Shown: piece after piece, positions 44,829 to 55,271 of the stretch
Layout of the letters: each line of letters opens with the position of its first letter
Position numbering within the stretch: position 1 is the first letter of the stretch
Assembly: GCA_022225965.2 (NCBI GenBank)
Contig: JAKJXP020000136.1
Coordinates: 35,374 to 99,373, forward strand
Length of the DNA stretch: 64,000 bases
Direction of reading: 5' to 3'
DNA from: Diatrype stigma
Taxonomy: Eukaryota > Ascomycota > Sordariomycetes > Xylariales > Diatrypaceae
Position numbers and translations under genes: made by a program
Notes under the pieces: model-generated
What the model saw: only the letters and a program-made list of their open reading frames with translations
Database searches by the model: none
What the model was told of the DNA's origin: nothing

Positions 44829-46253
44829 GGTTTTGTCCTTTCCAAGTAAAGTGAAGTAGAGAGGCGTATGCGGAAAGTCTAATGGTGCAATTATGGGTGT
44901 ACAATAGATGAAAGTATAGGTTTAACTTTTGCCGAGGCCGTTGGGCCGTTTCATGCTGTGGAGGTGTAGCAATTGGGGAGGAGATGGCTTGATTGATACT
45001 GGAGCTGGATGTTTCTTGAGTTATTACCGATGGGTACTATTGAAGTATTTCTTATTATTGTGGTAACGATAAACATCAAGTAGTATCTAGATACGAGTGA
45101 AAGACAATCATCACGCCAAGGTCGTTTCTACGTAAGAGTTACACCATGAACGTATTGTCATAAGTAGGGACCACCAGGGAAAACCTTTACCGTGTGCAAT
45201 GGCTAGGTACCTGCATGTCAACACCATTAGTGAAGGTACAATGGGTAAAGATAACAATCAATGGGCATAAGAAGAACCTGAATGATACCATATGGGCCAA
45301 TAGAAAATAAAATGGTTTGTGCCTAACTGTTTGTTAACACACTTGTTTACATGTCCACATTAGTGTAATATTTACCGTCATGCCCATTCTCCTCGCCGTC
45401 AGAAAGACACCATCAAGTCCTTGTCTCCCGGTGCTTCTTGTTATCAATACCAATGTTGTTGACTGGATGGGACGGAAACCTAGGCGCCTCGGTTCGGCTC
45501 GTGTATGATGATGGGCAACCTTGGACCTGTGAGGATAATTGAGATGACAACATGGTTGCCACTCTCCATCTAGCAGAGACGTCCATTGGAACTGACGTTA
45601 TAGTATATAAGTTAGACCCCGGAAACTCGACCTGCTTTTTCATAATACTGTGCTCTGGAAGGAGGGGCTCCAAGAAAGATCCAGGGATGATTCGAATGCC
45701 ATAAGCATCCATGTCACCACAGAAGCTGCAGGTAAGTCCCCCGATCTCGTAAGAAAAAGTAGCAGACGGGATGGGATGACTTGCCCTGGTTGTTTACGAA
45801 CTGCTGGAATCATGAACTGTGCTTTCCTAATCAAGACCCTCTTTTGGGAGGCTTCTTTCCTTGCCCGTCAGCTTCCATACAAAGTCAATGGTACCTAGGG
45901 GCTAATTCGTGTAGCCCCAAGTTGCCCTGTCCCTTCCAATCTTCAAAGAAGCAAGCATAGACCGCCTCCTCGAGCTTGTAAGGCCAGCATTGAGACTGTC
46001 CATACCTACTAAGTACCTAGTCAGGCAAGTACAGGTAATTTCCAAGTCCCTGGTCTTAAATGGAGTTCCTTCTAAAAATCATCATACGCTGTAAACAGAG
46101 CATATCAACAACCACATACCCAAATACCAACAAACAGCAATAACACAGCGAAAAGGTGTGATAAATTGTTGTACAAGCCTATCAATCGTCAGTCTTCCAT
46201 TTTCCTAGCCACTTGGACCTTTTGCTCATTGTCGATTAGTTGGTTCGGGCGCC
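44829..46253. other. Spacer between DUF1810 and F-box genes
   Basis: Divergent promoters of the DUF1810 gene and the F-box gene. On the minus strand near 45410-45745 a frame of about 110 codons contains SFCGDMDAYGIRIIPGSFLE, and a good splice-like CAGGTAAGT lies at 45729 on the plus strand. Neither strand gives a complete gene, so I do not call one. Confidence 0.4.
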
Positions 46254-47685
46254 ATGGACTCAGGGCCTGAACTCTCCCGACATACCCATTTGGGTAGCTC
46301 TCCAGACGGACAGCTCGACTCGTCGTCCACGGAGGTTGCATCTTCCCGCTCATACTTGCTACGACTGCCTGATGAGCTGCTCCGGGACATCTGCGAGCTT
46401 TGCTCCAGTCTTGATGCAGATCCACTTGCAGCTAGCAAGCGAGACACGGCGGCTATCATGCTTACATGCCAGCGCCTTTACCGGATATCCCAATGCTTTA
46501 TGTACCGAAGCCTCAAATTCGACCTCATTCCAGCAACAAAGTGGACCGTCCGATTTCACCGGTCTCTGATGGCATCTCCGACTATTGGCAGATACTGCCG
46601 ATCATTTGAGATAGATCTCCCGATTTTTTTCGACGATATGCCAAGGTACTTTCATGATAGTACAAACACAACGATAGTTGTTGACATCATCAAATCTCTG
46701 CCAGCTGTCCGTAAACTCACTGTCAATACGTTACCAACATGCCTATCAATGTGGTGGCCCTTCTCGAACTTCAGCCGATACATGCCACAAGTGCAGCATC
46801 TTACTCTTCAGCTTATCGATGATGACATTTTAGCCGTCATGTTTCGCCATCTTGACCTACCTACATTGAGGACGGTGACTATCTGTGCCATTGAATCAGC
46901 CGAGTATGCCTGCCGCCCTATACTGATTGGTAAGGTACGTACTATTGGCACGAGAGCTGTATCTCAAATCCCATGCTCGTATTATCCTAGACGCTTTACA
47001 AAATACCTTACTTACATCTTCGCAGGATAGAATTAGTACTTCTTCCATCACCCATATCACAGTCGAGGACTTTGAGGGACGCCCCGCAGCATTGGCTTCA
47101 TTTCTTCAATGGCCTCGTGCCCTCGAAGAATTCTCGATACGCGTATGCGACCAGGAAGACCTTAATTTCCAGGCGCTATTTAAAATGCTTTCTCGCCAGA
47201 AACTTCATCTTCGTCGAATCCATTTGGACAAGTTCAAGTGGGCGCAGGATTCGGCTGAGTTCTTTGACACCTCTGTCTTCAAAAGCTTAGAGTATCTCAG
47301 GCTTCATGAAGAAAACGTGGAGGGTGACGCAACGCAGGTCGCACTCGCCCTTTTCAATGGCCCTATACAGGAAACACTGGTAATAGATTACTCACCCAAA
47401 TATGTCGCCCAGAGCCTGGACTGGTTCAAGCTGTTCGTCCAAGCTGTTGGTGCTCATTGTCACGCCGCTTTACCGAAGCAAAAACGAATAATCTTAGTGG
47501 ACGACAGCGAGTCCGTAAATCCGCATTCGTCGATCATCAAGCAGAAGAGGTCGATGCTTGAATTGAGAGAATTCGCACTGGAAGCGGGTGTGGAACTTAT
47601 ACACTTTGGGGTAGGAGACAGAGAGAAGCACGATCTCATCTACAGGGAATATGTAAGACCAGTCGGCGAGAGGAGGATCATCTGA
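46254..47685 (+). CDS. F-box-like protein
   Basis: Two exons, 46254-46934 and 47026-47685, joined across a 91-nt GT-AG intron (donor GTACGT, acceptor TTCGCAG) in phase 0. The product is 446 aa. An F-box-like start at about residues 35-70 reads LLRLPDELLRDICELCSSLD followed by a helix with LTCQRLYRISQCFMYRSLKF. The rest is made of leucine-rich stretches without clear repeats (VRKLTVNTLPT, VQHLTLQLIDDDILAVMF, LEEFSIRVC, LRRIHLDKFKWA, LEYLRLHEENVEG), like the irregular LRR tails of many fungal F-box proteins. Such proteins serve as substrate receptors of SCF ubiquitin ligases. The substrate is unknown. Confidence 0.75.
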
Positions 47686-48723
47686 TAGTACCGGAAGGGG
47701 AGAACTGAAGAGATGGTAATTTCCCCAGACAAATGAGTTGTCATTCTGTCGCGATACATCAATGGGTCTTATTTGGGGCTGATCTGGAGCTGGTATATAG
47801 TAGCTCCCTGACAGGGCCTATAAGAGGACAGGTTCACCCCTCCCCTTTTGTCCAGGTCCTTTGGGCATCAACATAATGATGAGCCTGTCGGTCTTTTGAC
47901 TAAATATCTTGTAAGCAGACGCGACTGTACTCGCATAACCTCTGCTACCTGGAAGATAGTGTTGTGTTTGAAAGGGGGGGGGGGGGAGGGTTCCATCGCG
48001 GAATATGCATACTAGTATTACGAATCCATTGAGACTAGCCCCTGACATATTCCCCTGTGGGCTGTGCATTCCTAGGTACTGGAAGGTTCGGAGGGGCCTG
48101 CAATTGCAATTCATGTAGAAGTGGAGGACTTCTTGAATGTCGCATAGCTATATCAGCCAGCTAAAGGAAAGCCGATGCGAGTGTCCGTTCTTTCTTCTCT
48201 TGCTCCCCTTCCACCGGCAATCGAGGGACCCAACAAGTCACCCTCGTTCATGCGAGAACCGCAGCAACAGCTTGAAATTGATCTTGATGCTGTTTCTGGA
48301 GTCGGTATTCAGGGAGGTATGTACTTGGTTTCTGGGCCCTCTTAACATCCCGTTGTGATTATCGTGGATATGCGCCAGCTCAATGCTGAACTACCAGTTG
48401 TCTGCTGTTCATGTGATCTCAGTTTACCGAGAATCTTTTAATACCAAAAAATATCTTCAATTAACTCAATGGCCAGGCCACTAATTCTACCGAGCCCAAG
48501 CGTCCAGGTTCTGGTACCTATTCTAGGGGTATGAGTAGGCTCGGAGAATAGTCATCCACAGATACGGTACGCACACATCGTCTCATCACCCGCCCATCCC
48601 CGCATAAACGTAATCCGAGAGTCAGTTTGATACAATAAAGGAGTCTATTCATAATATAGAGATGCTAGTGGTAATCTAAATGCATCCCATAATCCTGATG
48701 GCTTACCCCATGCATAGTTATAT
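47686..48723. other. Convergent spacer
   Basis: Lies between the ends of the F-box gene and the P450 gene. No gene is seen. A run of G occurs near 47975-47987. Confidence 0.45.
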
Positions 48724-50519
48724 TTACCGACGACGAAACACCAAGACAGGCCCATCGTGCATAGCCGAGAAGGTGTCGTACATCTGGAACTCCTCCGCTC
48801 TACCTCTGCCATCGGTCCTCCCCGGCTCTCCCGCCCCTGTCTGCCCCAGCTTTCCGGGCGCGGCTTCGAAGTCGAAGTGCCAGAGCGTTCGCGCAAAGGT
48901 CAGGCTCGTCTCTAGCCAGGTGACCGCCTGCCCCGGACACGAGTGCGTGCCAGCTATGAACGGCGCCCAGGCCCTCTGGTTGGTGGTGGTCTCTTCCGCC
49001 TCCTCTAGCCAGCGCTCGGGTCGGTATACGAACGGATCCGGGAAGTAGTCCGCGTTATGGTGGAGGGAGTAGAGGTTCACGCCGATGTCGGTTCCCGGCG
49101 GGATCGCGTGACCGTCAATCACCAGGGGCTCGCTATCATCTGCCGACTGCCGCCGCCACAGCGTAGCCGTGTTCGGCGGCGAGACGCGCAGGGCCTCCTT
49201 TACGCAGGCGCGGAGGTACCGGCACCGTCGGAGCTGCTCGCCGGCCCGGATCTCCTCCGCCGAGCCGAAGCCAGACCGGATCTCCTCCGCCAGCCGCCGG
49301 TAGCACCCCGGGTTGCGCGACAGGTAGAAGAACATGGCGCTCATCGTGGACGCGATAGTGTTGCCCCCGGCCACGATGAACACGAACGCCTCGGCCCAGA
49401 TCTCGCTCTGCGCCAATACCGGGCTTTGACCACCACCATCACCGCCCCCACCATCGGCGCCTTTTCCATCTGCTGCGGCGGCGGCGGTGGCGGAAGAGTA
49501 CAGGTCCTGCTTTGCGTCCCTGTCTAGGGCCAGCCGGGCGCGGATCATCCGCGCCACGATGTCGACGTACCGGCCCCTCGTCTTCCGCGCCACGGCCTTC
49601 AGGACCGGCTCGAGCCCGTGCAGCGCCGGCCACTGCATGTAGGTGTTCAGGCGGGCGTTCGCCGACGCCAGCCCCCGCTGCAGCCAGCGGTTCGTCGGCT
49701 CCGTCTGCAGCCGCAGCGGGTAGCCGAAGGCGAGGTGGCCCGCGACGTCCCCGGCGAGCCACAGGCAGCGCTCCGTCATGTTGACGGGCTCGTGCTCCAC
49801 CGCAGACGCCGCGAGCTGCTGGATGAACGCGTCGATCTGCTCGGACATGGTCGGCTCGAACGCGCGCATGGCACGCTCCGAGATCGGCTGGCTGACGACC
49901 TTGCGCTTCCGCCGGTGCGCTGCCGCGTCCAGCGTGTCGAGGATGCTGTGCTGCGGGGTCATCTGCGCCGCGGCGTAGAGCGGAGACTTGGTCGCTCTTG
50001 AGTTCAGGTATATGTCTTTTTTTTCCCCCCAATGCGTTGTTAGCTAACGAAGTTCGTATCTCATGTGTGTGCTCTGGCTTAGAAGTCTGGAGTGAGTGCG
50101 GAGAAGGGGAAAGCCTTACCGTGTAGCGCGGTCGCCGAGCTGAACACGAGTCGATTGGGTCCTTGTCTGACCACAGGACCTAGTACGCAGACCATGTAAG
50201 TTTCCAGTCAACGGGGGTCTTTGGTCATGTGCGTACATACCATATTTCAAATGGTTCTGGTAAGTGACTAGGTGAAGCCGTCTGGCTGCAGCATGGAAGC
50301 CACCATATCCGTCGGTGATTTTGGCCAGGAATGGCCCCGGACAATGCTTCAGTGGATGTAGAGTTAGGCGATAAGCAAATAGAAGGATGAGCTATCGAAG
50401 TTGATCCTCTATGTTAGTAGATATCCCGCGAAGTATGTGGTTCCGGATTTACTTACATAGACTACGCCGAGATAGACAACATAGACGGCTGTCGAGAGCA
50501 AGAGGCCCACGAGACCCAT
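48724..50519 (-). CDS. Cytochrome P450 monooxygenase
   Basis: Four exons on the minus strand: 50519-50457, 50346-50241, 50179-50120 and 49994-48724, all GT-AG, for 499 aa. Exon 1 encodes a membrane anchor (MGLVGLLLSTAVYVVYLGVV). Exons 2-3 encode the usual substrate-channel start (HCPGPFLAKITDGYGGFHAA, KYGPVVRQGPNRLVFSSATA) and the C-helix region KSPLYAAAQ. The I-helix motif is AGGNT at 285-289, with Asn where Asp/Glu is usual. ExxR is EALR (343-346), PERW is at 402-405, and the haem loop is FIAGTHSCPG with Cys429, with His in place of the common Arg two residues before Cys. A Gly/Ala-rich low-complexity loop (residues about 245-267) is inserted. No backbone synthase sits in the window, so the P450 appears single. 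Substrate unknown. Confidence 0.9.
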
Positions 50520-51732
50520 GGCGGAATATATAGATATCAAACTAGAAACCCAGGGTATTGAGAAAGACAGTGAATTCTGATTGAGGAAGGTATAAGAAGC
50601 CCGCGACTGAATGACTTGCTTGATCTTCCAGACGGCAGACTCAGCGAGTTAATGGATGATGATGATTCAGGAAACGTCATATTTAGCAAGTTATCAGAGG
50701 GCCTTCGGCTCCTTAGGGCATTAACGAGACTCGTCCGAACAAGTAGACGAGAGACAATGGGTAAAAGCCACACATTGACTAAATCTCTCCAGGGGCCATA
50801 GACTCATACAGACACAACAATAGCTAACAACCGCATTCTTCGACGCATACAAAATCCTATTGAGCAAGATAGGCTATTGAGGACTTTCCACAATGCGTGT
50901 AACATAATATGACCTATGACTTACCCATCGACACTCGACCGTTTGCTTTCCCTACAATGCTAATTCTCATATCCCTACGACTGGCTACCTACCTACTTTG
51001 CCATCGCTTAGCATATCAATTGTTAGTCAGCCAACTTTGTCTAGGATGGACAATGCCAAAGGGGATGCAATAATACGGCTGACTCCATTGGGAACGTGTC
51101 CATAATAAGGCCATAACGTGGTGAACCAATGTAGAGGTACTAGGTAGATGGCATCTAATGAGACGTGTTGATCACCTATTGTGTATCGATATTCCTATTC
51201 TTAGGCTTAGTAGAGTGCGTCGCGAAATGTAACACCTACGCTGGGTGCCTCTTTCTGAGTAATCTAGAGCGAAGATCAGTAGATCTTTTCTCTCCTACCC
51301 TTCTTCTACCCTTCCTTAGACTTTCAAATCCGCCTCTGTATCACAGAGTCTATTGAGTATGAAAGGTGCTACGGACAAATATGAGTTTACCCCTTTTATG
51401 ATGTGCTCGTGGACACTTGCCCCTGGACAGCTGTGGACGGCTGATACTTACTTAGTTGGTTAAGTCAGGCCCCCCTGGAAGTCTCGTCCCATTCCAGCAA
51501 TTGACATCTATCTAGGTAGTCACTACATACATGTATGTAGGCAGTTGCTAGGCAGCTAGGGACACTACCGTACCTACTAAGCACCTATCAGGAAAACGTC
51601 ATTGTCGCATTTACTACTTCGTACATACTTCCAGGTTACATACTCAAATATTTACTGAAGTGTTTCGTGAACATCAGCAAGTCAACATCACAACACCAAA
51701 AGCGAGCTATTTCTAGCAGCAAATCCATCGAA
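50520..51732. other. Divergent spacer between P450 and PRCC genes
   Basis: Contains both promoters. No gene is supported. A TACATACATGTATGTAGGCAG-like block lies near 51524-51545. Confidence 0.45.
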
Positions 51733-53046
51733 ATGGCACTAGTCGACTATTCAGACTCCGACTCCGAACCCGAAACCACCGTTCAGCCAACACCAGCACC
51801 AGTAGCAGCGGCTCCAACACCGAAGAGTGCACCTGCCGCCGGCGCGAAGAAGCCTTTCCAGAAGGTCATTGACCGGTCGAAGCCGGGCAAAATTCTCGTC
51901 AGTCTCCCACAGACAACCGGCCGCGATGAAAGCGAGACTGGCGATGGCAGCGATCAACCTCCGGCGAAGCGGGCAAAGATAGGTGGAAGTGGAGGCGGTG
52001 CGTTCAGCGGCTTCAACTCATTCCTTCCGCCGCCCAAGAACACCGGGAAACCGACCGTCACGAGCAGCAGCAGCAGCAGCGGCAAGAGCGCTCCGACGCC
52101 CGGGGTCAATCTCAAAACTGGTGCCGCGCCGGGGTTCAGCAGGGACACAGATGATCACTATGACGAGGTTGGAGCGAAGGTCGGCGGTAACGCGAACTCG
52201 AAACAGCAGCAACAGCAGCAGCAGCAGCCGTCCATACCCGAAGGGCAGAAGCCCGCCGACGAGGTTAAGCTTGTTGGCAAACCCATGATGTTCAAGCCGC
52301 TCTCGGTCTCGAGAAGGCCTGGCGCCAAGAAGAACGCGAACAGAGTCGTGCCCACCTCCAAAACGACGGCCGCATCACCCTCGTCCTCGTCAAGCGCAAC
52401 AACGACAGCAACAGCTGCGAAAGGAGCGCACACGTCTATAGCACCATCGACAAAGGAAACAGAGCCGCCTAAGAAGAAGATATCGCTATTTTCCATATCG
52501 GACGAGCCGGAAGACGAAGGCGCCGACAACCTGGCCGATGATGGGGTCTACGAGCCCATGTTCAGCAATGGAGACGGATACGGAGACGCAGACGACTTAA
52601 CCACCGAGGAGGCCTTCGCGCAATATGACGCCCAATACGGCAGCAGTAGCAGCCTCGGTGCTCCCCAACAGCACCACCAACAATGGCCGACAGGACCCTC
52701 GGGTGTAGGACAGGCCGATTCCCTCGACGCGATCGCGTCCGACATGAACCTCTCGGCAGCGGCGCGGCGGGAGCTGTTCGGGCGGCGCGGCGCGCCCGAC
52801 CCGGCCGCGACGGCCGCCAAGGTCATCAACTTCAACACGGACCGCGAGTACGAGCACAACGAGGCGCTGCGCCAGTCGGGAGAGGCGCAGCCGGCCTACA
52901 ACCCCGTCCGCGCCATCGCCCCCGGAAAGCACAACCTGCGCCAGCTCGTCAACCAGGTCCACAACCAGCGCGAGGCGCTCGAGGAGAGCTTCGCCAAGGG
53001 CCGGTCCAACAAGAACGAGGCGAGCGCGCGGTACGGGTGGCGGTAG
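51733..53046 (+). CDS. PRCC-family nuclear protein
   Basis: A single exon for 437 aa. ATG at 51733 gives the typical start MALVDYSDSDSEPE; an in-frame extension upstream has no ATG. A pattern typical of PRCC follows: KILVSLPQ, PPAKRAKIGG, GFNSFLPPPKN, LVGKPMMFKPLSV, SLFSISDEPEDEG, then the C-terminal PRCC domain with AARRELFGRRGAPD, KVINFNTDREYEHNEALRQS, NPVRAIAPGKHNLRQLVNQV and NQREALEESFAKGRSNKNEA. The human homologue is the proline-rich mitotic checkpoint factor, which also associates with spliceosomal components. Polyglutamine (QQQQQQQQQ at about 155-165) and polyserine runs are local expansions. Nuclear localisation is expected. Confidence 0.88.
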   Translation: MALVDYSDSDSEPETTVQPTPAPVAAAPTPKSAPAAGAKKPFQKVIDRSKPGKILVSLPQTTGRDESETGDGSDQPPAKRAKIGGSGGGAFSGFNSFLPPPKNTGKPTVTSSSSSSGKSAPTPGVNLKTGAAPGFSRDTDDHYDEVGAKVGGNANSKQQQQQQQQPSIPEGQKPADEVKLVGKPMMFKPLSVSRRPGAKKNANRVVPTSKTTAASPSSSSSATTTATAAKGAHTSIAPSTKETEPPKKKISLFSISDEPEDEGADNLADDGVYEPMFSNGDGYGDADDLTTEEAFAQYDAQYGSSSSLGAPQQHHQQWPTGPSGVGQADSLDAIASDMNLSAAARRELFGRRGAPDPAATAAKVINFNTDREYEHNEALRQSGEAQPAYNPVRAIAPGKHNLRQLVNQVHNQREALEESFAKGRSNKNEASARYGWR

Positions 53047-53468
53047 TTTGCATGATGGTGGCTGGGACGGGGTCAGTCGGGGTCTTGGTTTTCGCTGTAG
53101 GTATATCGGTGTTCTTCGCGCTCTCGTCTCTAAAATAGCACTTAGCTTAGGGGCTGGGGTTCCATGTTTAATAACAGCAAATAGGTCAACAAGCAAGCAC
53201 AGGTTGGGAAATAGCATCACATCGGATCAACACTACTCCAAAATGGCAAAGCGTGGGAGTTGGTTTCATGTTCATTTTTACTCATTTTTTCGCTCGGTAC
53301 ATATAACACAACCGGGAATTTTTCCTTTCCCATCGCACAAAGGGGGTATACAAGAAGTCTAGATGCGCAAATATCATATCGATGCGAAATTTCCACCTCC
53401 GCCCTTCCGTCCTCGTTCTCGCCTCCAGGTTTCCTAGCTCTTGGCTTGGAGTCCCGATTCCCGATTGC
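53047..53468. other. Convergent spacer
   Basis: 3' regions of the PRCC gene and of the minus-strand gene ending at 53469. No coding sequence. Confidence 0.45.
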
Positions 53469-55271
53469 TCAGCAGGTCCCTACAGCCGCCGTTTTCGACT
53501 TCGTCCACGCTTCTCCGGCGAACAGGAACCCCCACTCCCCCCGCGTGATCGGCGAGATGTCCTCGTACCCGTTGGGCGTCATGGGCCCTATCCGCTGGGA
53601 CTGCCGGGGCTCCGGCTGCAGCATCATCTCGTCGATCGACGCCCCGAGCCCGTTCCAGAACGGCATGCCCTGGATCGGCAGCGCCGTCCGGTCCCCGTCG
53701 TTCTCGTCCTCGTGGTTGTCCTCGTCGATCCACGCGATATCGTCGATCTTGATCTCCAAGTCGCCGAACTCCTTCTCGTCTTCATACTCCCTCGGCTGCG
53801 CGCGTAGTTGCGAATGCGGATGTGGCGGCGGAGCGAGAACCGCCTTCGTCGGCTTCGGCCTCACCACTTTCGGGGGGCTCGCCGTGGCGATGTTGGTGTT
53901 TAGCTTGAGCACGGGCGTGGGATTCTTCGGCGGTGGCGGCGTGCCGATCTTCACTACTGTGCCGATCTTCACTACTCCTTGCTGCTGCTGCGGCGGCGGT
54001 GACCTGATACCCGGCCGAGAGTTCGCGGCCCTCGGCGCCTCCCGCTCCGGCTCCTCAGCGGGGGCGGGGGCAGGGGCAGGGGTGACTTCTTCAAATGCCC
54101 CTGCCCGCTCCCGCCCACCATACGCCCTCCTGTACATGCGCTCGACCTCCGCCAGCGCGGCGGCGTTCACCCCGATCCAATCGTAGCTGCGGTGCAGGGC
54201 GGCGCGCGACACCTGCCTGCCGTTGTTGGCGAGGACGAGGCGGCGCAGCTCGTCGACGGCGTCCTCGATGAACCGCGTGGTTGGCGATGTCAACAACGGT
54301 GCCGCCGCCGCATCCTCATGGCTGTTGTTGAAGGCCGGTGAGCGCGGAGAGACGGACGGGAATGGCTTCCCGCTACCGGCGGCCAGTGCTCGCGCGTACG
54401 CCGCCAGCGCCGACTTGAACGTGTACAGGCGGTCCAGCCCCAGCAGCGTCAGCCCCTCGGCCGAGAACAGCACCTCGTTCTGCAGCAGGCTGCGCCGCAC
54501 CAGGTCGGCGTTGCCGAGCCCGCAGGCCGCCGCCGGTAGTAGTAGTAGCCGCCCCGCGCCGATCCGGAACCGGCGCTCCGCCTTGCCGATCGTCGCCCGC
54601 AGCGTCTTCTCCGCTTTGGGCCCCGGCGGCGTCGTGTAGACCAGCCGGATGCCGGACGCGTCCGGGCTTGGCTGGCGGGAGGTGGCGGTCGCTGAGGCTG
54701 AGGCTAATGAGGAGGACGAGGTGGTGGTGGTGGTGGTGATGCTGCAGGGCGTGTGGGGCGTCATGGGAGTGCGCGGCCCTGGACTGAGCGGTGTGGGTGG
54801 CCATCGCCTCGGATTTGATGGCGCTTCTGTTGTTGTTGTGGTGAGGGTGGGTGGGAAGCGTGGAGATGTGGTTGCGCTGCGCGGAATACTACTATCTGAT
54901 GATGAGGTTGTAGATGTGGACGACGCTACTGAGCTGGTGTTGGTGCCCCGTCGCACGAGCTGTCGGAGGCTGGCTACGGGGGACATGGAGGCGAAGCGCG
55001 CCGCGACCGCGGCTGTGGAGGAGAGGCTCGGCGAACCGCTGCACCTCGGGAGGTCCGGCGTCGGCGGGGCCGAGGTTGGCGTCGGCGGCACGGAGCTCGG
55101 TAGCTGGTAGTCCTTCCGCACGACGAGTAGGGTGAGGTGAAGTGCCTTCCTCGCTAGCCGCTTGGACACATAGTCGAGAGCGCCAGTCAGATGCGGCGGG
55201 AGGTTGTGGGCGTCGAGGAGGGACTGCCCCGCCTCGAGGGGCGACGAGATGCGCTGCTTGGAGACGGCCAT
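53469..55271 (-). CDS. Unrecognised fungal protein, 600 aa
   Basis: A single exon for 600 aa; I do not recognise a named family with certainty. Two parts look conserved. The N-terminus reads MAVSKQRISSPLEAGQSLLD, AHNLPPHLTGALDYVSKRLA and KALHLTLLVVRKDYQLPSS. The middle domain contains RLVYTTPPGPKAEKTLRATI, GKAERRFRIGAGRLLLLPAA and NEVLFSAEGLTLLGLDRLYT, and then a helical segment RFIEDAVDELRRLVLANNGR. Between and after them lie Ser/Thr/Pro-rich linkers. There is no signal peptide or membrane span. The strong contrast between conserved-looking domains and linkers supports a real gene. A domain search would be expected to return an uncharacterised fungal DUF. Confidence 0.68.
   Translation of the reverse strand: MAVSKQRISSPLEAGQSLLDAHNLPPHLTGALDYVSKRLARKALHLTLLVVRKDYQLPSSVPPTPTSAPPTPDLPRCSGSPSLSSTAAVAARFASMSPVASLRQLVRRGTNTSSVASSTSTTSSSDSSIPRSATTSPRFPPTLTTTTTEAPSNPRRWPPTPLSPGPRTPMTPHTPCSITTTTTTSSSSLASASATATSRQPSPDASGIRLVYTTPPGPKAEKTLRATIGKAERRFRIGAGRLLLLPAAACGLGNADLVRRSLLQNEVLFSAEGLTLLGLDRLYTFKSALAAYARALAAGSGKPFPSVSPRSPAFNNSHEDAAAAPLLTSPTTRFIEDAVDELRRLVLANNGRQVSRAALHRSYDWIGVNAAALAEVERMYRRAYGGRERAGAFEEVTPAPAPAPAEEPEREAPRAANSRPGIRSPPPQQQQGVVKIGTVVKIGTPPPPKNPTPVLKLNTNIATASPPKVVRPKPTKAVLAPPPHPHSQLRAQPREYEDEKEFGDLEIKIDDIAWIDEDNHEDENDGDRTALPIQGMPFWNGLGASIDEMMLQPEPRQSQRIGPMTPNGYEDISPITRGEWGFLFAGEAWTKSKTAAVGTC

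Noticed and set aside
45410..45900. Possible gene with SFCGDMDAYGIRIIPG on the minus strand or CAGGTAAGT donor on the plus strand
   Set aside because: Neither strand offers a start, splice and stop that give a convincing protein, and no family fits.
54373..54804. Histidine-rich frame overlapping the 600-aa gene
   Set aside because: It is the shadow of the real frame; repeat codons of a GC-rich gene leave other frames open.
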